This document shows positions 8,601 through 11,656 of a DNA stretch of 11,656 nt, in pieces. The first letter of the stretch is position 1, and the number at the start of each line of letters is the position of its first letter. The position numbers and the translations under genes were made by a program. Origin of the DNA: an uncultured Rhodocyclaceae bacterium (GTDB lineage Bacteria; Pseudomonadota; Gammaproteobacteria; Burkholderiales; Rhodocyclaceae); NCBI GenBank assembly GCA_903950295.1, contig CAJBAP010000431.1:1-11656 (forward strand), written 5' to 3'. The notes beneath the pieces were generated by a model. That model was not told the origin of the DNA, searched no databases, and was given only the letters and a program-made list of their open reading frames with translations.

Positions 8601-11522
8601 ACCGGCACGCTGTTGCAGGAGATCCTTCCGGGCAGAGGGGTGTTTCGGACCAAGGTGAAAATCCTCTCGGTATCGCAAAGCGCCGGGATGATCATCGAGA
8701 ACTTCGAGGTCGAATGTTTTGTCGGCGATGAGCGGGTTTTCGAGATGAAAACCGTGTTCGGCTTCTTCCCCAAGGAAGCCTTCGAGAATCAGGTCGGATT
8801 GCCGGTATCGCCAGAAGAGCGGGCCTGGATGGAGGCACCGGCGGAGCAGATCATCGACCTCACTTCGCGTCCCGAGAAATACTGCGGCGGCGAGCTGGCG
8901 CTGCCGGGGCCGATGCTGCTGATGCTCGATCGCGTTACCGGCTACTGGCCCCAAGGTGGCCCCAAAGGACTGGGGGCCTTGCGCGCGGAAAAAACAGTCG
9001 ATGTCGATGAATGGTTCTTCAAGGCCCACTTCTTCCAGGATCCGGTACAGCCTGGATCGCTGGGGGTTGAGGCCTTGTGTCAGTTGCTGCAATTCTTCAT
9101 GCTTGAGCAAGGCATGGGGGCGAACGTGAGCAACCCGCGTTTCGAGCCGCTGATGCTGACGCAGCCGGTGACCTGGAAATACCGCGGACAGGTGGTGCCG
9201 AAGAACAAGCTGATCGGCAGCGAGCTGCGCATCACGGCCCGAGGTGAGGACGAACACGGCCCCTACGCTATCGCCGAAGGCTGGTTGTGGGTGGATGGCA
9301 AGCGGATATATCACACGAAAAACCTGGGCATGCGCATCGTGTCCGGCGCCGCGCCGACGCCGCCGAGAAAAGTTCTTCACGAAAAATCCGACGACGAAAT
9401 GCTCGACCCGCAGCGCGACACCTGGCTGCTCGACCACTGCCCGACCTGGACACTCCCGGCCTTGCCGATGATGTCGATGGTGGATCGGTTGGTTGCTGCG
9501 GTGGACGCACCGGTCAGCGCGCTCCATGATGTGCAGGTACATCGCTGGATGCCCTTTCCCGGCGGACCGCTGCGCTTGCGCACCGAGGTAACTGGCGAAG
9601 GTAATGAACGAAACATTACCTTGCTGGCATGGCGCGAATCACCGAACGCAGCGCTCTCGCGCTTTGAACCGGTAGCCTCGGCACGCGCAAAAGTCGGCGC
9701 TGGTGAGACGGCACTGGTAGCGCCGAAACCCTTTGCAGCGCTGACCGGTCTCATCGACGAGACTGATCCCTATGCTTCGGGTGCCTTGTTTCACGGCCCG
9801 TCATTCGAATATCTGACATCGCTGAAGATCGCGCCGAACGGGTCAACGGCCTTGCTGCAAGCGGACAAAGGTACTGTGCCTCGCGGCACCTTGAATCAGG
9901 GTTTGCTGGACGCAGCAACGCACGGCCTGCCGCACGACGGCTTGTGGCGCTGGTCGGAGCGTATTCCACAGGATGTTGTTGGCTATCCCTATCGAATCAA
10001 ACAGATGAATCTCTACGCTGCCTTGCCGGATTCCGGCGAATTGCGCGTCGAATCCCGTTTTGCCGGCTTCGATGGTGAAGACCGCTTTCCGATATTGGAC
10101 GTACAGTTGATCCAGAACGAAACGGTGCTGGTGGATTTTCGTCTGGTCGAGGTGTTGTTGCCGCGCGGCCCGATCGGCGCCGCGCCGCGCGACCAGCGGC
10201 GTAGCTTCCTGCGCGACCGGCAATACGTCCCGTCGATTTCCCTTTCAGGCTTTGATGGCACGACGACCGAACTCAGCGCACAGGTACTGCGCCAGAGCGA
10301 CTGGCTGCCGGGCAACATGGCCTGCCTCTACGATGTACCGGCGGCGCAACGCGCCGATCTGGTGGCCGTGGTGGCGCAGAAGGAACATGTGGCGCGGCGT
10401 GCGTTTGTGCATCCATCCACAGTGACTACGGAAGCCGGTGGCGCGCGTGCCGCCATTCGTCCGCTACGACTGCATCCGTTGCAACTGACGCGCACCGGCG
10501 AAGACGTGCGGGTAGCCGATGCCGCACCTCCGGTGCAGGATCTCTCTGCTGTACGAGCCTACTGGAACCAACATTTCGGTATCGGCGAGTGGCCGGTGGA
10601 AGACCTCTATTACGGTCTGGTCGAACGATTCGTCGGCGATGTGGTGCTGGCCGACCCCGCCGGGTTTGCCGCTGTGCAGGGTCGCAGTTGCCTGTATCTG
10701 GCCAACCATCAGGTCGGTGTCGAGTCGCTGCTGTTCAGCTTGCTGATTTCGGCGCTGAGCAAGACACCGACGGTGACACTGGCCAAGGCCGAGCACCGCA
10801 CCAGTTGGCTGGGTACGCTGATCGCGCACAACTTCTCGTATCCCGGGGTCGTCGATCCCGGCGTCATTACCTTCTTTGATCGCGACGACAAGGAATCCCT
10901 GTTGCGCATCGTCGGCGAACTCGGCGCGGCGATGAAGGAGCGCGGCAAGAGCGTGATGGTGCACGTCGAGGGGACCCGCTCGCTGGCCTGCCGCACGCCG
11001 GTCATCAAGATGAGCAGCACCTTCATCGACATGGCACTGGCCATCGGTGCGCCGATCATTCCCGTGCGGCTGGTGGGCGGCTTGCCGGTTGCACCGCTGG
11101 AGCAACGCCTGGAATTCCCGGAGGGCTTCGGCCGCCAGGACTACTGGCTGGGGCGGCCACTGCTCCCCGAGGACCTGGCGAAGCTGCCGCTCAAAGCGCG
11201 CAAGGACGTGGTGCTGGCCGCCATGAATACGCTGGGCCCCGACTTGGCGACCGAAACACCATCGCCGGGCGACGCCGGCTTCGGTAGAGAGGTCGAGGCG
11301 TGGCGTGCGCGCACCGGTGCGACTGCGGAAGATGCCGTGTTGTTCGCCACGCTGGCCGGGCTGAAAAATCCCGGTGCCGAAGTAAGAACGCTGCTCGACG
11401 GCGCACGGGCGGGAAAACTGACGCTGACTGCCGACGCCCGCTCGCAATGGCTGGGCCGCTTGGCCCTGCGCCTGTTCGGCCCTCGCGGCCCGTTAGTAGA
11501 AGGTTTAACGCCAGCCTCATGA
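2646..11522 (+). CDS. pfaC: PfaC/Pfa3-like PUFA synthase: KS-CLF-AT-DH-DH-PS-DH-AGPAT megasynthase
   Basis: A complete 2958-residue iterative synthase subunit. Domains by residue: ketosynthase 8-434 (Cys186, His321, His357), chain length factor 451-760 (Glu608 in place of Cys), acyltransferase 854-1194 (Ser941, His1062), Pro/Ala linker 1195-1433, FabA-like double-hotdog dehydratases at 1434-1824 and 1900-2234 (His1717 and His2128), PKS-type dehydratase 2241-2525 (His2264, Asp2422), unassigned segment 2526-2635, AGPAT/PlsC 2636-2866 (H2688-X4-E2693, EGTR 2775-2778), tail 2867-2958. Marine PfaC proteins have only KS-CLF-DH-DH and are much shorter; the added AT, PS-DH and AGPAT resemble Pfa3 of terrestrial myxobacteria. 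It should elongate and dehydrate ACP-bound chains and, by inference, pass the product to a lysophospholipid. It is coupled by ATGA overlaps to both neighbours. Family membership is secure; the product is unknown. Confidence 0.93.
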   Translation: MKHRPPRFEPIAIVGQSCTLPGALSPEALWANVLAGRSSITSVPTDRWGLPHASVMCPAAGNIAQSADRTWSDVGGYVTGFEFDPTGTALPAEELQALDPLFQLTVHGVRQALGSAGLEGALSTTGLVLGNLSFPSAAMARYAESVWLEKSPRPNAKNRFNSGLPALLTAHALGLGGGAFALDAACASSLYAIKLACDRLHDRSADVMVAGAVNQADDLFIHVGFCALSALSKTGQSRPFHRYADGLVPAEGAGFVVLERLSDALKAGRKVLGVIRGVGLSNDGRGRGLLAPSEEGQERALRLAYEQAGLQPADISLIECHATGTPVGDATELRSMSRVFAGCSDVPIGSLKSNLGHLITAAGVAGLIKVLAAMEHGKKPPTLNIDQPNDALAGTPFRLLREAEAWTGPKRAGISAFGFGGNNAHLIVESIEETLKEMNGAAASAVTTQETTAVIAIVGIGARVGRGEDANDFARDLFAGKTSLEARQTVAVALDGLRFPPNDLQQSLAQQTMVLEAAREAALGITLPRERTAVLVGMGCDAEVSRYGARWRLAAESDDPAWLASARDGIVPVLQASGVVGTMPNIPANRINSQLDLAGPAFTVSAEEESGITALHLAARALRAGEIDAALVGAVDLSHEPVHRAALAALGRSSAPGDAAVVLTLKRLTDARRDGDPVFATLDTSASVASLRLGDASEALDLTASFGKAHAANGLLHVAAAALALRHGARPRQGAAATPWFGKRVAEVSVSVLEAAPATVRLNGEECEASEGIAAWLAEAPARLYVFSGADKAAALAAMSAGRESSEGPARIVLVAANETELNARSEQARRWMDSGGPIPEGVAFREAPISGQTAFVFTGAAAAYPGMGRELALALPKQVAAVAARCSEMKAATDWIYGPGDGQPTHPLDQLWGTSFVCQLHAEVTRHLLGLKPEATIGYSSGESNALFAMGAWNDLGEMMKASRTGTMFTDDLVGAFAAPRRAWQRQGLAGAASATWASYVIAAPVTEVRSALSAEPLAHLTIINTTEDCVIGGEAGACERVVQAIGKERTLPLGYDMAAHCPEVEEVREAWWQLHHRDVADVPSVRFYTNATGTWFKATSEAAADAITGQAVDTLDFTRTVEQAWADGVRVFIEHGPRGLCGGWIRRILGEREHLVVSLDIAGRSGVRQVLNAAAWLLAAGIKANFAALEAELVGAAPKTRPSGAMLTLPAHATAPKIPVRQKAVAMPLAVPATHTQDGKQMMAPAPYLEPVLQGASVRVGAALPVVPVVPPVMTIPPVPQPVSRPLPAPSLPAPALAVRVPQAPPMNDNLSRFVAHQAQLGAIHQAYIAQQAALHDRFLAVQQSAEAALRQAYTAATQGIPVALTTMPPAAAPVAPPFVPSAVPRAAPATSVTLAAVAPAATPAPQPAPVVLEVAIPTATAQAAPHPGPKFDRAQLEILAGGKISSVFGPLFAGQDGYARQVRMPEPPLLLADRVTGIDAVPGSMGKGTLWTETDVCADSWYLDDEGRMPAGVMIESGQADLLLISWLGIDALNQGERVYRLLGCDLTWRGGLPVPGDTLCYDIHVDGHATQGDVRLFFFHYDCQVRGQTRLSVRNGQAGFFSDEELANSAGVLWDPAEEVPAEAQLDAPAVKCTKTKFSSDELQAFASGRPYACFGAGWETTQPHVRSPRITSEKMQFLHEVTEFDPQGGPWGRGYLRAETPVTPDDWFFKGHFKNDPCMPGTLMFDGCLQAMSIYLAALGFTIERDAWRFEPVPDTKYPMRCRGQVTPASKHLIYEVFVSSVQAGPIPTVFADLLCTVDGRKAFHARGVGLQLVPDWPLEHWQHLGPAATQLTGEAVPLRSLAGLVDYREPKPAATADGFAFDFHSLLACAWGPPSAAFGPFYQRFDGTRRAARLPGPPYHFMSRITKLDGPIGGMQPGTTVEVEYDIPAEQWYFEQNGNPTMPFCVIMEAALQPCGWLASYVGSALTSDIDMLFRNLDGTGTLLQEILPGRGVFRTKVKILSVSQSAGMIIENFEVECFVGDERVFEMKTVFGFFPKEAFENQVGLPVSPEERAWMEAPAEQIIDLTSRPEKYCGGELALPGPMLLMLDRVTGYWPQGGPKGLGALRAEKTVDVDEWFFKAHFFQDPVQPGSLGVEALCQLLQFFMLEQGMGANVSNPRFEPLMLTQPVTWKYRGQVVPKNKLIGSELRITARGEDEHGPYAIAEGWLWVDGKRIYHTKNLGMRIVSGAAPTPPRKVLHEKSDDEMLDPQRDTWLLDHCPTWTLPALPMMSMVDRLVAAVDAPVSALHDVQVHRWMPFPGGPLRLRTEVTGEGNERNITLLAWRESPNAALSRFEPVASARAKVGAGETALVAPKPFAALTGLIDETDPYASGALFHGPSFEYLTSLKIAPNGSTALLQADKGTVPRGTLNQGLLDAATHGLPHDGLWRWSERIPQDVVGYPYRIKQMNLYAALPDSGELRVESRFAGFDGEDRFPILDVQLIQNETVLVDFRLVEVLLPRGPIGAAPRDQRRSFLRDRQYVPSISLSGFDGTTTELSAQVLRQSDWLPGNMACLYDVPAAQRADLVAVVAQKEHVARRAFVHPSTVTTEAGGARAAIRPLRLHPLQLTRTGEDVRVADAAPPVQDLSAVRAYWNQHFGIGEWPVEDLYYGLVERFVGDVVLADPAGFAAVQGRSCLYLANHQVGVESLLFSLLISALSKTPTVTLAKAEHRTSWLGTLIAHNFSYPGVVDPGVITFFDRDDKESLLRIVGELGAAMKERGKSVMVHVEGTRSLACRTPVIKMSSTFIDMALAIGAPIIPVRLVGGLPVAPLEQRLEFPEGFGRQDYWLGRPLLPEDLAKLPLKARKDVVLAAMNTLGPDLATETPSPGDAGFGREVEAWRARTGATAEDAVLFATLAGLKNPGAEVRTLLDGARAGKLTLTADARSQWLGRLALRLFGPRGPLVEGLTPAS
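2667..3947 (+). other. Ketosynthase domain, catalytically complete
   Basis: A thiolase-fold KS with the full Cys-His-His triad. The nucleophile Cys is at 3201-3203 in DAACASSLYA, the first His at 3606-3608 in ECHATGTPVGD, and the second His at 3714-3716 in KSNLGHL. The C-terminal GFGGNNAHLIVE block (3897-3932) closes the domain. It catalyses decarboxylative Claisen condensation of malonyl-ACP with the acyl chain. Confidence 0.96.
3996..4925 (+). other. Chain length factor (KS-beta) domain, non-catalytic
   Basis: This is a second KS-like fold directly after the KS, starting at VIAIVGIGARV. In the active-site loop (FTVSAEEESG, 4449-4478) the position of the KS Cys is Glu (4467-4469). The stretch with the ECHATGT histidine has no counterpart: from the Cys position to the GKAHAANG block (4764-4787) there are 102 residues, against 171 in the KS. 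It therefore cannot condense and fits a CLF, which pairs with the KS and shapes the chain-length cavity. The C-terminal boundary is approximate. Confidence 0.87.
5205..6227 (+). other. Acyltransferase domain, malonyl-type signature
   Basis: A FabD-like transferase. The nucleophile elbow reads GYSSGE (5460-5477; Ser at 5466-5468), a variant of GHSxGE. The catalytic His is in AAHCPEVEE (5829-5831), equivalent to the His of the FabD SHCALM segment. An Arg 24 residues after the Ser fits the Arg that binds the malonyl carboxylate in FabD, allowing a one-residue gap. EHGPRG near 6051-6068 is the usual C-terminal AT motif. In marine systems an AT is carried separately on PfaB; here it is fused between CLF and DH. 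The substrate call is an inference. Confidence 0.88.
6228..6944 (+). other. Pro/Ala-rich interdomain linker with a helical island
   Basis: About 239 residues of low complexity, dominated by Pro, Ala and Val, link the AT to the first hotdog domain. In the middle (about 6579-6713) lies a Pro-free, Gln/His/Ala-rich stretch of about 45 residues predicted by composition to be helical. I see no catalytic motif. Such linkers usually give flexibility; the helical island may be a docking or dimerisation element, which is inference. Confidence 0.75.
6444..6470 (+). repeat. Three imperfect tandem 9-base units in the Pro/Val linker
   Basis: The units CCAGTGGTA, CCAGTGGTG and CCACCGGTA lie head to tail and encode Val/Pro-rich linker residues in frame. 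The array probably reflects local slippage or expansion in an unconstrained linker. It is short and of minor weight. Confidence 0.6.
6945..8118 (+). other. First FabA-like double-hotdog dehydratase (DH1)
   Basis: Two hotdog folds in tandem. The first (about 6945-7500) has a degenerate signature, WYLDDEGRMPAG at 7155-7190, without the catalytic His. The second (about 7662-8118) has the full FabA signature WFFKGHFKNDPCMPG (7779-7823) with His at 7794-7796, followed by the acidic residue in LMFDGCLQ (Asp at 7836-7838). One active site per pair is therefore expected, as in known PfaC DH1 domains. FabA-type domains dehydrate 3-hydroxyacyl-ACP and may isomerise the double bond. Confidence 0.9.
8343..9347 (+). 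other. Second FabA-like double-hotdog dehydratase/isomerase (DH2)
   Basis: Again two hotdogs. The first (about 8343-8780) has WYFEQNGNPTMPF (8457-8495), with Asn at the catalytic His position (8472-8474), so it is structural. The second (about 8890-9347) has WFFKAHFFQDPVQPGS (9012-9059) with His at 9027-9029. The acidic residue of LGVEALCQLL is Glu (9069-9071) where DH1 has Asp. In PUFA synthases the two DHs place double bonds at different steps; which one isomerises here cannot be told from sequence. Confidence 0.9.
9366..10220 (+). other. PKS-type dehydratase-like domain (PS-DH) with degenerate HxxxG motif
   Basis: A second polyketide-type dehydratase, related to the one ending the first gene. 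Shared landmarks are the N-terminal LLDH (His at 9435-9437), HGPSFEY (9792-9812), and a DxxxH acid motif, DAATH (Asp at 9909-9911, His at 9921-9923). The usual Gly four residues after the catalytic His is Trp here (HCPTW), and the motif proline is shifted by one residue. The His/Asp pair is kept, so activity is possible but uncertain. Confidence 0.75.
10221..10550 (+). other. Unassigned segment between PS-DH and AGPAT
   Basis: About 110 residues with no domain I recognise. It contains YVPSISLSGFDG and a block KEHVARRAFVHPSTV (10380-10424), then RLHPLQLTRTGEDVRV. It looks folded and not low-complexity, and it is continuous with the surrounding frame. It may be an extension of the dehydratase or an adaptor for the acyltransferase. 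Confidence 0.5.
10551..11243 (+). other. 1-acylglycerol-3-phosphate acyltransferase (AGPAT/PlsC) domain
   Basis: PlsC-family blocks appear in order. Block I is NHQVGVES (10704-10727), an HX4E variant of HX4D (His 10707-10709, Glu 10722-10724). Block II is GVITFFDRD with Arg at 10881-10883. Block III is VEGTRS (10965-10982) and block IV is IPVRLVGG (from 11058). The family transfers acyl chains to the sn-2 position of lysophosphatidic acid. Fused to a PUFA synthase, it would release the product from the ACP straight into membrane lipid, as proposed for terrestrial myxobacterial enzymes. No transmembrane segment is obvious. Confidence 0.88.
11244..11519 (+). other. C-terminal 92-residue tail after AGPAT, function unknown
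   Basis: The tail contains an acidic/helical stretch (GREVEAWRARTGATAEDAVLFATLAGLKNPGA, split here only as description of about 11280-11375) and a basic-hydrophobic end (LGRLALRLFGPRGP, about 11448-11490). No catalytic motif is seen. The amphipathic end could touch membrane or a partner; this is speculation. Confidence 0.5.
11519..11522 (+). promoter_or_regulatory. ATGA stop/start overlap: coupling of pfaC-like gene to the PPTase gene
   Basis: The ATG at 11519-11521 overlaps the TGA at 11520-11522. A purine-rich AGAAGG at 11498-11503 lies 15 bases before the ATG, which is far for an efficient Shine-Dalgarno site, so coupling is the simpler explanation. The same arrangement is used at the previous gene junction. 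Confidence 0.75.
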
Positions 11523-11656
11523 CGACGCGCTTGTGGTGGGTGCGTCCGGAAACTTTTCAGGCGACCCCCGCCGCCCTTGCCCTGCTCAGCGACGATGAAC
11601 GCTCGCGGCATCAGCGCTACATCCCGGCCGCCAAACGCCATGAATATCTGGTGACC
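11519..11656 (+). CDS. pfaE: 4'-phosphopantetheinyl transferase, Sfp type (PfaE-like), 3' partial
   Basis: Forty-six codons are visible before the window ends: MTTRLWWVRPE, then a segment with LSDDERSRHQRYIPA and AKRHEYLVT. The LS-D-DE-R-R---F/Y-----R-EYL pattern is the conserved N-terminal stretch of Sfp/HetI/PfaE-type PPTases (often LSxxERxRxxRF then a basic region and a Phe/Tyr-Leu). The catalytic Asp/Glu motifs that bind Mg2+ lie further downstream and cannot be seen. The enzyme would move phosphopantetheine from CoA to the ACP Ser of the first gene; PUFA synthases need such an enzyme and it is often encoded beside them. The position and the coupled start support this. The frame is too short for the automatic length cut-off used on longer genes, but the homology is clear. 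The symbol follows from context. Confidence 0.82.
   Translation, partial: MTTRLWWVRPETFQATPAALALLSDDERSRHQRYIPAAKRHEYLVT

Noticed and set aside
8559..9542. Minus-strand open frame of 327 codons opposite DH2
   Set aside because: It is antisense to a domain with intact FabA motifs and shows no family signature; open antisense frames are common at this GC content.
10464..11447. Minus-strand open frame of 327 codons opposite AGPAT
   Set aside because: It is antisense to clear PlsC blocks, with no recognisable domain and no plausible ribosome binding context.
11498..11503. AGAAGG as Shine-Dalgarno site of the PPTase gene
   Set aside because: The 15-base distance to the ATG is longer than the usual range; noted only as a possible minor contribution beside translational coupling.
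1..11656. Search for tRNA/rRNA genes, CRISPR arrays, insertion sequences, attachment sites and intrinsic terminators
   Set aside because: The window is filled by overlapping coding sequence; I saw no cloverleaf, spaced direct repeats, terminal inverted repeats with a transposase, or GC hairpin followed by a T run.

Overview
The window is GC-rich protein-coding DNA from a bacterium. GC was judged by eye and not counted. It covers the 3' part of a Pfa-type (polyunsaturated fatty acid synthase-like, 'secondary lipid') iterative megasynthase operon, all on the + strand. High GC with moderate GC3 and a standalone-style proteobacterial pfa gene order suggest a proteobacterium. The domain content of the second gene, with an acyltransferase inside it and a C-terminal 1-acylglycerol-3-phosphate acyltransferase, is closest to what is known from terrestrial myxobacterial PUFA synthases. 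I cannot assign a genus.

Layout: (1) 1-2649 is the 3' part of a pfaA/pfa2-like gene, open at the window edge: Ala/Pro/Thr linker, one acyl carrier protein, a ketoreductase with its structural half, and a PKS-type dehydratase. (2) 2646-11522 is a complete giant pfaC/pfa3-like gene (2958 aa): ketosynthase (KS), chain length factor (CLF), malonyl-type acyltransferase (AT), a long Pro/Ala linker with a short helical island, two FabA-like double-hotdog dehydratases, a second PKS-type dehydratase, an unassigned segment, an AGPAT/PlsC domain and a 92-residue tail. (3) 11519-11656 is the first 46 codons of a Sfp-type 4'-phosphopantetheinyl transferase (pfaE-like). Both gene junctions are 4-base ATGA overlaps, so the three genes are almost certainly one translationally coupled operon. 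There is no intergenic space and I see no RNA gene, mobile element, CRISPR array, terminator or promoter in the window.

Inferred joint function: the PPTase arms the ACP(s); the AT loads malonyl groups; KS/CLF condenses; the KR reduces; several dehydratase sites dehydrate or isomerise to set double bonds; the fused AGPAT probably transfers the finished acyl chain from ACP directly to a lysophospholipid. The enoyl reductase, the first KS and the first MAT expected for such a system are not in the window and would lie upstream. The system belongs to a known family, and the product cannot be read from sequence. The less ordinary points are the all-in-one architecture of the second gene, its HX4E acyltransferase motif, a degenerate third dehydratase, a compact CLF with Glu in place of Cys, and segments with no assigned function.
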